A stretch of 64,000 nucleotides of DNA from Megamerina dolium (GCA_963854835.1 OY978525.1:5103501-5167500), one strand, 5' to 3'. Positions 35,360 to 46,199 are shown, numbered from the stretch's first letter. A program made the numbers and translations. The notes: generated by a model not told the origin, from the sequence alone.

Positions 35360-36660
35360 GTTATTATTATGATAATAATGATAATGATTTGTTTGTCTGT
35401 CTCATTGGTTCGAAGACTGTTTCTATTCCATTCTTGTAGTCGTTTAGTCTTTCATACTTCGACCATCGACGCCTTTGGTCTACCGTTGAGTTGGCTTACG
35501 ATTTCTTCATGCATACATGAGTGAGTGAGTGAGTGAGTAAAAGTTATCGGTCTGTCGGTGTATCCATGTGTATGTATGTATATGTGTGATTAGATGGAAA
35601 ACTTGGTATGGCTTGATAATAATGATTATTATAGGTACTTAGTATGTGCTGTTGCATTAGTACGTTTTGGGTATAACTCTTTCAATGTAGTGGTTTACTA
35701 AATTCTTGTCCAAAGGAATGTGTCTGCACTTATATGTGAAAGTGTATATATGTGTATTTTGCAGAAAATCTCTCCATTTCTCATATGCTGGCATGTTGCA
35801 TTTTGCATGCAATTTAATATGTACTATATGCATATTGTATATGAATGCGTATACATATTAGCGTGGAGCAGGATTATTTTTATCAAATCAAGTCGAAACT
35901 TTATATTGTGTCATAGTAGCCGGAACCACCTTAATGTAGCTACATACATATGTATACTTGTGTTATATACAGACATTTTGTGTTGACTAAAATTCCGTGT
36001 TGGTATGCATTTGCAAATTTATGCTTTTGCTATGCATTTACTCACACATACACCTACACGTCTATATGCTATAAGGATAATTAATGAAATTAATGTTGTA
36101 TGCGTGTGTGTGTGTTTGTGTATCCTATAGAGTGTGAGTCCAGTCCAAGTGCACAAAATATTTCGATAATGTTTGCATAAAATGTTAAAATCTAAATTAT
36201 GAGCATTGGGGCTGGGTAGGACGATGATGATAATGACGTGGTTGCTATTGTTGCATATCATAGGCGGGGGTGTGTTGCCTCATTTATATGTACATACGAT
36301 TATTTACATATGTATGAATATATTTATATACCTGAATATATGTATGTATACCAACTTCACTGTTTAGCAAAGACATTCATATGGTCGATGCATGCAAACG
36401 AGTAAATAAGCAGTAGCAGCAGCAGCAGCAAGTAGTGTTGCATTCCAGCAGCTAGCCTAGCCTAGCAGAGTGTTGTTGAGAAATGTGTGAAACAGTGTAC
36501 ATTTAAATTGCACGCAAATGACATTTGAAATAAATGTGCACCATACAAAAAGTGACACAAATAATGATTGCATATTTTTAGGCGTCAAGGCACAGTAGCA
36601 TTAATAGTCATTCCCCATGTTATCTGAACAATGATGAACGTTTGTGCCACAGTAAATTAA
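35016..36660. other. Noncoding upstream intron or leader DNA
   Basis: Contains (GAT)n at 35327-35358, GTGA repeats at 35518-35538, TATG repeats, a (TG)n run at 36100-36120 and a CAG run at about 36411-36431. A short SINE-like fragment (GCTGAGCTTTGTCATAAAGC, 35074-35093) is present. This stretch lies directly upstream of the splice acceptor and is probably intronic. Confidence 0.55.
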
Positions 36661-36694
36661 TAACCATTTCATTTCATTTCATTTCGTCCCACAG
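36661..36694 (+). promoter_or_regulatory. Predicted 3' splice site (polypyrimidine tract and AG)
   Basis: Repeated ATTTC words form a pyrimidine-rich tract ending in GTCCCACAG, with AG at 36693-36694. The exon frame is open from 36695 to the ATG at 36721, and a TAA lies in the same frame at 36661-36663 inside the presumed intron. The exon therefore either continues coding from an upstream exon or starts translation at 36721. Confidence 0.7.
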
Positions 36695-36707
36695 ACACCT
36701 CTTCACA

Positions 36708-36719
36708 ATGCCGCACTGA
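36708..36719 (+). other. Minimal upstream ORF (ATG, 2 codons, TGA)
   Basis: ATG CCG CAC TGA sits one base before the 36721 ATG in another frame. If 36721 is the true start, a scanning ribosome meets this first. It could lower initiation or force reinitiation. If coding continues from an upstream exon, it is irrelevant. Confidence 0.5.
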
Positions 36720-36720
36720 C

Positions 36721-37695
36721 ATGGCCGAGGGCTGCGAGGAGACCGATAACAACAATTCAAATCACAACGCCGACAACGCTCCGACTATGTTAGGTACTGT
36801 ATTGCCATGCGAGACCGCCATTACTGCATCGTTGGGTGGCACTGGTGTTGGTGGTGGTGGTGCTGGTGGAGGAGTTGTTGGTGGTGGTGGTGTTGGGGCG
36901 GCCAGCCTATTGAAACGTGAATTTGTCGACGCAGCCAATGTATTGAGTGCAGCACATTTAGGCGTTACCAACGTTGGACTCATAAGTCCCACACCACCAT
37001 CAATGGCATCACCTTCAACTGTAACAACAACAACAACAGCAACGACAACAAATAGCCTGTGTTTGCAGCAGCAGCAGCAACAACAACAACGGCGTACACC
37101 AACACCCACGGTTGGCGCCAATTCGATTACGAATGCAGCAGCAATCTCACCAACTACCGGTGGCAAAATTGCACCACCCACACTTGCCACACTCGTATGC
37201 TCATCCTCCTCATCATCTTCATCGTCGTCATCGTCGTCAAATTCATCATCTTCCTCATCGTCTTCGTCAGCATCTTCGGCATCAGCGACCACAGCATCAT
37301 CCTCGACAACCGCAGCGGTGGCGGCAAATTCATCGAATGCCAACAAATCGCCATCGACCAGCATTGTCGGTTCACCATATTCCAATGCGGCTACATTGTC
37401 ATCGATGCATGGGGTGTCGCCACCATCACCAGCACCATCGATTACACTGCCGCGAGTAGCTGAGGCATCGCCAAGCGCTCACATCAATGCCATTGGCAAT
37501 AGCATTGTCAGTGGCAGCACCACTGGTAATCTAACAGCTACAACTGTAGACATCAATGGCATCGGTAATAGCATTGATGGTACTTCTTTAGCTCGAACGC
37601 CAAATGTATCGCCTTCATCACAACATCAACATCAACCACAGCATCTACATCACAATCATCATGATCAGGTGGTGCTCAATATTAAAACAGAATCG
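36721..37695 (+). CDS. Coding exon of an unidentified, disordered regulatory-type protein (325 residues visible)
   Basis: This is the only convincing host coding sequence. The frame opens MAEGCEETDNNN and runs 325 codons to a GTAAGT donor, ending NIKTES in phase 0. Further exons must follow. In order the protein shows a Gly-rich tract (about 39-60), a more conserved-looking helix-like block LLKREFVDAANVLSAAHLG (63-81), a Thr tract (101-110), eight Gln (116-123), a long Ser tract (161-186), several Ser/Thr-Pro sites, two near-repeats IN(A/G)IGNSI (255-262 and 278-285) and a His/Gln-rich tract (301-314). LKRE and IKTE fit the sumoylation pattern. The Ser tract mixes TCA, TCC, TCG and TCT codons, arguing for protein-level constraint. 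I see no DNA-binding or enzymatic domain and no signal peptide. A nuclear regulator N-terminus is inference, and I do not name the gene. Confidence 0.82.
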
Positions 37696-37701
37696 GTAAG
37701 T
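37696..37701 (+). promoter_or_regulatory. Predicted 5' splice donor (GTAAGT)
   Basis: GTAAGT matches the consensus donor and lies after codon 325. Reading on gives only Val-Ser-Lys and a stop, so splicing here is far more plausible than termination. Confidence 0.85.
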
Positions 37702-37760
37702 AAATGAAATTATTTTTAAATCGAATAAGAATTTTGTTGATCTAGAAGCTAATATTATAG

Positions 37761-38140
37761 TCGAATTTGGCAAGGCTAGGGGTTCGAACCCGGCACTGTA
37801 AATTTTTAAGAACTTTTTCTGAAATAAATTTTTTTTTTTTACAAACGGCTATCATGTGCCCGTAAGCAATTATTTTTACAAAAACGTAAGCTCGTAAAAG
37901 AGCTCTGTCTCACAAGGTCGAAGACTCAAGCAACGGTAGAGTCAATTTGAAAGAATTTTTTATCAGAAATACAACCATTGTTTCTTTCAAACGGGTCTCA
38001 CGTGTAGATAAGCAATCATTTTAGCAAGAAAATTTTGCTTCTAAAAGAACTCTGTTTGGCAAGGTAGGTTTGAATTTTCGTCAAAAATACAAATATTTGT
38101 TCCTTCAAACGGTGCTTAAAAGGACTCTGTTTGGCAAGGT
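37761..38140 (+). mobile_element. Diverged SINE-like, partly tandem sequence in the downstream intron
   Basis: GGGTTCGAACCCGG (box B-like GGTTCGAACC at 37781-37790) is followed by three repeats of a block ending (A/T)AAA(A/G)G(A/G)(A/G)CTCTGT. The block endings resemble the AAAGAACTCTGTGACAAAGC part of SINE-A. Two of the blocks also share TTTGGCAAGGT. It starts only 65 bp after the donor. Class assignment is tentative. Confidence 0.5.
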
Positions 38141-38199
38141 TTCGATAAGCAATTTTTGCCACTTCAGCCACCATGTTCGGCACGAAAGATAGTCTAATG

Positions 38200-38360
38200 T
38201 TATAGGAGAAAAATACATTTTAAGACATTGCTAATCCACGCCCATTATTTAATGCAGCTTCTATATAAAGACACCGTTCGATCTGCTGAATTTTATATCA
38301 ATCTATCTCTTAAAAATTAAATTAAATTTAAAATGTGGGCGTATTATGCCTACTATTTTA
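38200..38360 (+). repeat. Fragment of family 2 repeat
   Basis: Contains CCACGCCCATTATTTAATGC followed by AGCTTCTATATAAAG, matching the CCACGCCCAC...GCTCCCATACAAAG core of family 2 in diverged form, and the word AATGTGGGCGTA. About one unit remains. Confidence 0.45.
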
Positions 38361-38539
38361 TATGTATAGGTACAACCCTAATATTTGAAAAAAGTGTGTT
38401 CTCAAGACTTTGACTCTTTGTATTTAGAAATTATAATTATTGCATATTTTTTAGAGGTTTTAATTAAATTTAATTGATTATAAAATGAATGTATATACAC
38501 ATAATTACCAATAAATTACAATACATTGTAGATATATTA

Positions 38540-39853
38540 GGGTGTTTCATTTTTTGGCGATATTTTTTTTTTTTTCTTTGTGCTACCTCAAAGCTGATAC
38601 TTTATAGAAAATCAAAAATTATGCCTTTTTCAAAAAAATTCTAAATACATTACAGGCTTAGCTCTGTCCGAAATTCGATTTTCCATATAAATAACACAGT
38701 AAAATTTTTTTTTTGGTTTTTAATTCGATTATTCGATTTCAATTCGATCTTTCGGTATTATAAAAATTTTTTTTTGGGAAATATTAGTGTACAACAATAC
38801 AAATGAAGACCTAAAACTTCCATTTACTACAGTGAAAGTGTGGACCAAGTCAGAAACAGCGGCACCGTGTTATAAAATAAACCTTGAGAATATTTTTAAA
38901 ATAAAATATGAAGCTAAAATTTTAATTTTAATAAATGGGAATAATAGTTATCATTTAATAAAATTTATATTTAAAATTAAATTTAAGTTTAAAAATAATT
39001 TTTTAAAGAAATTTTGAAAGAAAACTTCTTAGTATTTATTACAAATTCATTTCTAATGTAAGAATTATAAATTTCGACATTTTCGTAGTAAATTTCACGC
39101 TCTACAAAAGCTTTACCCTCATTTTTACCAAAAAAAAATTTTTTTTTTCATTCCGAATAAAAATTTCCCCCTCTTATTTATATGGGAAATCAAATTCTTA
39201 AAAGAGCTAGTAGCCTAGACAGACGGTAACGTTAATCCGAATTAACGGCGCACTTAATCTGAATAAAATACTAACCTGACAGACGGCAGTATTGTGGATT
39301 AACTAAACAGCTAATTGCCGTTTTATTAGGTCTGCTCACTTACAGTACTATCACTAGCAATTTCTGTCATCTGTCACTCTCGATATGAGAAAATCTACAA
39401 GAAGTATGTGAACTAAAAACTCTCAGAAACTTGTAAATTGACATTCAGAGTTCGTAATTGACAGCTGGATTTATTTGTTCGTCAACGGTTTTCATGTCGA
39501 AAACTGTTAACAATTGTTGAACGTTTCTTATAAGCGAACACACCTATTGTTTTGTAAGTTGAATCGAGAAAAATCCACAATAGAAATTTTTCAGCAGTGT
39601 TGCCATTGAAAATTTCCCTAATCCTCTTTAATTTTGAGAGTTAACTCGTAGAGTTAATGCGGATTTGCTGCAGTGAATGCCCGAGTTAATTCGAATTAAA
39701 TCGTTAATCCGGATTAACGCTGCCGTCTGTCAGGGCTATAAGCCTTACTTAGAATTTTTTTTAAACGTCATTTATTTTTTATTTTCTATAAAGTGTCAGA
39801 TTTTGAGGTACACGTAGCACAAAAAAAATGTATCGCCAAAAAGTGAAGCACCC
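38540..39853. mobile_element. TIR element (about 80-bp TIRs, TA flanks), hosting a nested insertion
   Basis: The left end GGGTGTTTCATTTTTTGGCG (38540) matches the inverted right end GGGTGCTTCACTTTTTGGCG (ending 39853). Similarity extends through GTGCTAC, TACCTCAAA and ACTTTATAGAAAAT to about 80 bp. TA lies immediately outside each end (38538-38539, 39854-39855). No transposase frame is present. The GGGTGTTTC terminus resembles the ends of the 52.9-54.4 kb element. The interior is interrupted by a second inverted-repeat element at 39214-39734. Confidence 0.75.
39214..39734. mobile_element. Nested element with about 33-bp TIRs and 8-bp flanking repeat
   Basis: The left end CCTAGACAGACGGTAACG and the right end, inverted, CCTGACAGACGGCAGCG both lead into GTTAATCCG(A/G)ATTAACG. 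The 8 bp outside are GCTAGTAG (39206-39213) and GCTATAAG (39735-39742), a 6/8 match as for a decayed target duplication. An 8-bp duplication suggests a hAT- or P-like element, but this is inference. The terminal motif CCTGACAGACGGCAG also occurs internally at 39275-39289 in direct orientation. Confidence 0.7.
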
Positions 39854-39859
39854 TATTGT

Positions 39860-40929
39860 CTATACAATATATATAAGAAAATATAGTATAAAGGCGGCAA
39901 CCAACGAATATATGCAATACCATATAGGTAGGCATCTATTAATGCTGCCAACTAAATGGGTTGGTTAATCAGGTTATAGACAATAATTATTGATAATTTT
40001 TTGCAATTAATTATATATATAAAATTGCCTAGTGTTATAATTATAAATGAATTATCCAAACACCATCAACAAGTATGAGTAGCAATTCAACATGCAATCG
40101 AGTTTAGCAGTATTAAGTCGCAAATATTTATAGCACAAATACTACAACAAATACTTTTGTTTGCATGTATGCTGTATTAATCTTGCAACAAATGGCAATA
40201 GCCGTAGTAAAATTGACAAGCACAAGCAAGCAAGCTACAGTAATAATCAAGGGCAATGAATTTGGTTGTTTTTGTTTGTTTTATTATTAAAGTACTGTAA
40301 ATACCATAAAAATGAACATTTGCTCAACATACAATGCCAAAAATCCTAAAGAAAAAAAATATAGCATGCTGCCACACCCTTCCATCTTTGAGGCTCATGC
40401 AAAAGTCCTCAAATTTATAATGTGTAAGCAATAATGTTGTTGTTGTTGTTGTTGTTGTTGTTACACATAAACATACACAAATACATATAGATATGTAGGT
40501 GGGTACCTATAAGAGTACATACATCGCATTTGGCCCAATTTTGATTGCCTCTAACCGTTTTACCAACGAACACTCAACAGTGAATAGAACAGTACGAGTA
40601 AACTACGGCAATAAAAAAAAAAAAAAAACAACCAAAATGCTTTTAACATTATTTGTAATTGTAATAAACAAGAATAACAACAACTATATGAGTGTCATGT
40701 CATACAAGTATTTATTCGCATGTAAAAAGTAGACAAAAAACAAAATGTACAAAATAAAAATGCATTCGCATGTCCTCGCTATAATTTTTTGTACAATATT
40801 TCAACGCATAACTTTCTAATAAATCACCAAAATATTACAGTCATACGATCATGCAAACATATCTGATTATACCAATCATGTCTAACATGAATATCGATGT
40901 AGTACTTAGATGTATTAGATTCAGATAAA
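39860..40929. other. Noncoding with GTT repeat
   Basis: AT-rich sequence with a (GTT)n run at about 40434-40461 and an A run near 40613-40628. The 77-codon frame at 40499 runs through the A run and is unsupported. Confidence 0.5.
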
Positions 40930-42080
40930 TGGTATACAAAGGGTTAAGGTGTTCTAGAAAAAGGAGCATCAGTAGATTTTACAATAGACTTTCAAATACA
41001 AAAATTAGTTTCGAAATAGCGGAACACTTTCAAAGTGACTTAATTTAGCTTTAAACATATAGAAATATCATTAACCCCCTTATTAGTGTGATGGGGCATA
41101 CTAGACCAAGGAGTCTCTATATTCGAGTGCTAAAGGGTGATAAATGGTGCCTCCTCGAAATCAACATTCAGGAATGTTGGAGAACAATCGACAAATGATA
41201 CCACAGCTGCCTAGAAGACACTCCTAAACTCTTAAAATGTATGAGAAACTTCTATTAAAATTTTCTTCCAAACATCCTAAACATACTTACCCCTTCTATC
41301 TTCACTTCTTTGGAGGTCTCCTTTACAAAATTTATATTTTTTTATAAAAATCACTATTATTGCTTTCAGGGTGCCGTTAGAGGCTACTGACTGCTATCTA
41401 CTTTTTCACCCCAACATTACGTCCAATCATATATGTCCCCTATCTTCAACCGGTTAGGAAACATTCTTACAAAATTAGCTTCAAAACATCCGAAAATCGA
41501 TAACCGATAAGCTCATAGATGCCCAGAAATCGGAAATATATGACTGACCCCTATTAATGAATCCAAAGCAGTATTTTCCTCAAATATAATTATAAAGTAT
41601 CCCCTATTCCTTAAGGGTACTACCATACAAAATTAACTCAAATATAATTAAAAATCGACAAATAACGTCATAGCTGTTTAGAAATCGCCTCTGGAGGTAT
41701 CAAGTGTTAAAACAACTCCCATTAGTTTTAGCTCTCAATATTTTTTCTAGATTATCTTCAACGTTTAAGGGGGTGTTGTACAAAATGAACGTAAAAACAC
41801 CTGAAACTCGACAAATTACTCCTTGGCTGCCTAGGAATCACACATAAAGGGGTCAAATTAAGATCCGACTCCTAATCGTTTTATTTGACCAACGTCTTTT
41901 ATGAGCGTACTTACCCTCTACCCATGCTTTTAAGGAAGCGTTTCTAGAAGAGTGATATGTAGAGCCGATCCATAATAGTTTTAATTCCACAAAACCTATT
42001 ATGAACATACTTTCCCTTTATTTCTATTCATTAAAGGGGCTTCCATACAAAATGAACGTAAAATCCTGAAGATCAACAAA
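40930..42080 (+). repeat. Tandem array, family 3, about 154-bp unit
   Basis: TACAAAAT(T/G)AAC-like cores occur near 41318, 41468, 41622, 41776 and 42050, with a truncated unit between the last two. The step is 150-154 bp. Each unit also has ATCGACAAATAACG and AGCTGCCTAGAAATC segments. Family 3 differs in sequence from families 1 and 2 but has the same period and a CCATACAAAATGAACG core resembling theirs. It abuts a family 2 fragment at 42.09 kb. Confidence 0.72.
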
Positions 42081-42086
42081 TAACGC

Positions 42087-43392
42087 ATTTAATGGGCTTA
42101 TAGTAGCTCCCATGCAAAGTAACTTCGCCAGTTTTTTGCCTAGAGGAACCATAATTGACACTTATATTAGTATGGTAGTCAAAAATAATCTATCATAAAG
42201 TCAGCAAGCCACGGAGTCTGGCATGACGAGACTTATACGGGACACAGGCAGATATACCACCAGCTATTGGAGCAGCACCCACTGTTTACAAAGCCCATAT
42301 ACGCTTTGGACGTAGATTTGAAGTTATTTTCCCGGAACGAGATAAATGGTTAAGTCCAAAGACTCCAAAGACTCTGGGACTGACTCACATATTTTACACC
42401 AACAGTTTTAAAACCTCCTATGGTACTGGGGCCGGTTGGAACTTGGATGAAAATACCATGTACTCGTTCTCCACCGGAAGTATGGCGACTGTATTTCAAA
42501 CAAAAGTATATGCGATTTTAAAAGTGGTCTACTAGATTATTGAGAGGGGATGGGGAGGGGAGGGGATTGAAAGCCAATTGGCTTTTGCAGTGATAGTCAT
42601 TCTGCACTCAAAGCTATTGAGAGCCCTGCCATCTCTTTGAAGATGATCAGTGAATGTAAGATGAGGTTGAACAGTGTTGCAAAGCGCAACATGCTTCGTC
42701 TTATTTGGGTTCCGGGACAATGCGGTGTCGAAGGAAATGAATTGGTAGATGGTTTGGCCACAAGACTCGATGGTCCACCTTGGAGACATGCAGGGCTGCC
42801 AAAGCCTTTATGAACGAACCTGACAGCAGACGAGCGAACTTTCTCCTACGATTAAGGAGGAAGAATGCTGATTTGGGTTATTACAGGGCACAACACTTGT
42901 GGTCATTATATGGCCACTATAGGTGTCATCACCAATCCAACATGTCAGTCTTGTTTAGAAGATATGGACACAATAGAGCACTTGCTCTGTCACTGTCAAG
43001 CCTTTGTGCGAACAAAATTGAGATTGTTGGGAGGAGATGCTTTGAGCCTGAACACAGTTCAGTCTCTCCCTCTATCCGATCTTCTTAGATTCGTTAAGAG
43101 TACTAGGAAATTTGAGGTAAAGTAATATTATCTACTCTATCGCTTATTTTGGTTGTTCTTTTTATCTCTCCATTCCTTGTATTTTCTTTTCCGTTTCTGG
43201 ATTTCGGTATAATGGTTGTTTGACTGAGTTCCCTGGTTCTTGTCCTGCCCAACACTTTCACTTCACTTCACTTCACAGCAAGCCATGCCCACTTCTTAAT
43301 GGGCATTCCATACATTGTTGTTCAAATAGTAGTAAAGACGGATATGCGAGCAGGGTATAATTCGGACGGCCCGACCGACTGTAAAGTCTTTT
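42087..43392 (+). mobile_element. Family 2 element remnant split by a LINE insertion
   Basis: The left part (42087-42211) has TATAGTAGCTCCCATGCAAAG and ACCATAATTGACACTTATAT. The right part (43276-43392) resumes with CATGCCCACTTCTTAATGGG and ends GCAGGGTATAATTCGG and GACTGTAAAGTC, the same terminus as the next copy at 44.9 kb. Removing the LINE and one TSD copy reconnects a normal family 2 unit. It lies head-to-tail with the following full copy. Confidence 0.75.
42212..43275 (+). mobile_element. 5'-truncated LINE with RNase H and C-terminal zinc-knuckle remnants
   Basis: Flanked by a perfect 10-bp duplication CAGCAAGCCA (42202-42211, 43276-43285). The coding remnant reads YTNSFKTSYGTGAGWNLDE, the RNase H start where the usual YTDGS Asp is Asn. 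It then reads ATVFQTKVYAI (usual Glu is Lys), SDSHSALKAIES, and LIWVPGQCGVEGNELVDGLA with the last acidic site kept. In another frame TCQSCLEDMDTIEHLLCHCQ gives the C-x2-C...H-x4-C knuckle typical of I/R1-type LINE C-termini. The 3' end is TTCAC repeats instead of poly(A). The copy is frameshifted and dead. Confidence 0.87.
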
Positions 43393-44894
43393 TATACCCT
43401 GCATAATGCAATATGCATGGTATATTCATTTCGGTCAGATGTTTGTGTCCACTTGAAGGAATCTCCGGAGATATAGACATGGATATATATTCGTGATCAG
43501 CGTCGATTAAATTTTCGATTTAACGATGTCCGTCCGTCCGTCTGTCTGTCACCTGGCTGGTTCGCACGATAACTTGAGTAAATATTGAGCTATTTCGATG
43601 AAATTTGGCATAAGTAATCTATGATCCAAGAGTACGGAGGGTACGGATTGATATTGGGCATGATCGGTCAATAACCACGCCCACACCAAGCATCCAAAGC
43701 GACTAACCTCGAAATTTTCAAAATCTTTAACTTGCTATAACTCACATAATATACCACTTGGGACAACAATATTTTGCACATAGAGTTATATTATACTACT
43801 ATATAACCTCGCCAAAAGTGGGTGAGCCACGCCTACTTTCTAGCGTAGCTCCCATACAAAGTGTCTGTACTTCTTTTAAATTGAAACTGCTGTAACTTCT
43901 ACAATCTTCTGTCTAGAATAACCATAATTGACACTTAGATTAACACGGTAGTCGGAAATGATATGGCAGAAAATCAAAGTGCCACGCCCACTCCTTTTTG
44001 GGTCTCCCATACAAAGTTGCGGAAATTAAAAAAAATGTTACCGGTTATAACTTGCAAACTATTCAGCGTAGAATAACGAGATTTAAGGTGTGGATTAGTA
44101 TTGTACGAGCAACTGTTTATCGTAGCCCCCATACAAATTTTAAATTGAAACAGCTGTAACTTCGGCAATCTTCTGTCTAGAATAACCATAATTGACACTT
44201 AAATTAATATCGTAGTCGGCAAAAATCTGGCAGAAAATCAGTGTGCCACGCCCACTCCTTCATGGGTCTCCCATACAAAGTCGAGTGAATTAAACTAAAA
44301 TTTTAAGCTCCATAGCTTACAAACCATTTAGCCTAGGACAACGAGACTTAGGGTATGGATTAGTATTGTACGAGCAACTAGGCTCACAGAAAATGGACGC
44401 ACCACGCCCAGTGTTTATCGTAGCCCCCATACAAATTTTAAATTAAAACAGCTGTAACTTCGGCAATCTTATGTCTACAATAACCATAATTGACACTTAA
44501 ATTAATATCGTAGTCGGAAATAATCTGGCGAAAAAACAGCGTACCACGCCCACTTCTTATTGGGGCTCCCATACAAAGTTGAGGAAATTAAACAAAAATG
44601 TTAACCACCATAACTTAGAAACTATTCAACGTAGGACACCAAATTCAAGGTGTGGATTAACATTGAAAAATTAATTGGATTTACTAGAAAGTGATAAGCC
44701 ACGCCCACTTTTTATATAGCTCCCATACTAAGCCTCGGAATTATCTTAAAATCCTTTTACTTCGTCAAAGTCAACCATATTTCGGGTGTAAATTAGTAGT
44801 ATATGCAAAAATTGTTTCTCGAAAAGTGGAAATAAAAGAAAAGTTGGATATTCGAGTAAACTTTTTATATACAAATCTACATATGCAGGGTATA
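43393..44894 (+). mobile_element. Family 2 element with 13-bp inverted ends and tandem array
   Basis: The left end TATACCCTGCATA (43393-43405) is an exact inverted match to TATGCAGGGTATA (44882-44894). The leader has TTTCGGTCAGATGTTTGTGT, TTAACGATGTCCGTCCGTCC and GGCTGGTTCGCACGATAAC, shared with the 25.7-kb element. About eight units follow, with CCACGCC(C/T)AC and CTCCCATACAAAG cores near 43673, 43823, 43978, 44110, 44243, 44399, 44541 and 44696. No protein is encoded. Similar TACCC...GGGTA elements with GTCCGTC and CCACGCCCAC words are widespread in fly introns, but I cannot name the family securely. Confidence 0.75.
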
Positions 44895-45744
44895 GTTTGG
44901 TCGGCCCCAGCCGACTGTAAGGAGATTTTTTTTTAACAAATTGACTTCCACCATTCTCAGTATGCGCTCTAGGTGTTATAGTGTATAACCGACCCCCATT
45001 TATTTTTGCACCCTATTTCACCCTTGTAAGTTACTCCCATCCAAAAAAAAAAAGCCAAAACTAAAACTGAAAACAAATTCGTACAGTAAACTATCTCACA
45101 CAATGCCTTCGATTCAAAATACTTTTCCGATACTTTTGATACTTCATCCTCCACCACTTCTAATTTTGCTTATCTAATTACAATGAATATCCGTTTAATT
45201 ATTACAAAACTATATTACAATAGTAATTGGTTGCGGCTATTGGCTGCAACGATTACTCATGCTACCATCTGTTCATTAAACTTATATTTAAATACTCATA
45301 TGTTTAATATATATTTATTTACTATTGAGGTAAATATCATACAAAAAAAAAAAAACAAAATATATAAAAATTTAAACATACAATTAGTTGCATAAAATAC
45401 ATTGCTGCAGCATTATTACAATTTTAATAAACGCCAAAGATTTATGTGCGAAGTAACTATGAATATCAATAAATGTTGTCGGTTGGTCGATTTCTTGGCT
45501 AACTGACTGTCGTTTGTTCGATCGAAATGAGTAATATGTACATATATGCTACTTGTACTTTGCAAAAAACGACACATACTTATTATATACGTGCTGCATA
45601 TGTATATGACCATATGTTATGTGCAACAAATTATGTAGCAACAACAACAATAGTGGTAACAGCAGCAATTATTATTGTATTAAGAAAAAAATAATAATAA
45701 AATAAATTGAACGCACGATCACTTAAAGCAGCAGCAGCAGCAAG

Positions 45745-45779
<35 letters not shown>

Positions 45780-46195
45780 AAATATAAACAATTACAACAA
45801 AATAACCAATTGCAACAATTGGCAAATGGAAATGCGAAATATAAAACAGGAAAATCCAGCTGCCAGAATAAAATGCATAGTAGTAGTATAAAATAAAACA
45901 AATTAAATATCCAAATACAACAAAACAATATGGGAAGAGATAAAAGAGCTAGCTGCTGATCAGACCGAATGTACGGCAGTTATGTAGTACATGAAAATTA
46001 AAAAATATGCTACGTATAGGAGCATGAAATTAATTAGGTAAGATACAGAAAAATTGCCAAGTCAAAAATAAATTAAACATATGGTAGAGAGCTTTTGCAG
46101 TCATAGTACAGATGTAACTATTGTACCATTGTAGTACAAATTGCAAAGAAATTCATGTTTTTTTGTATTATTCATGGATGTTATGTTAATGGGAG
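44895..46195. other. Noncoding with AAC/CAG repeats
   Basis: Contains CAG units followed by an AAC run at about 45728-45780 and T/A runs near 44926 and 45343. The poly-Val and poly-Cys frames on the minus strand are translations of this repeat. Confidence 0.55.
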
Positions 46196-46199
46196 AGAG

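Noticed and set aside
36762..37385. 207-codon minus-strand frame with Asp/Glu-rich and Cys-rich tracts
   Set aside because: It is the antisense shadow of the Ser, Gln and Gly tracts of the real + strand exon.
37059..37463. 134- and 115-codon + frames overlapping the exon
   Set aside because: They are alternative frames over the same low-complexity sequence, without independent starts or splice context.
37781..37790. tRNA T-arm (GGTTCGAACC) of a real tRNA
   Set aside because: No matching D-arm or acceptor stem, and it is followed by SINE-like repeats.
45631..45928. Poly-Val and poly-Cys minus-strand frames
   Set aside because: Direct translations of the CAG/AAC microsatellite.
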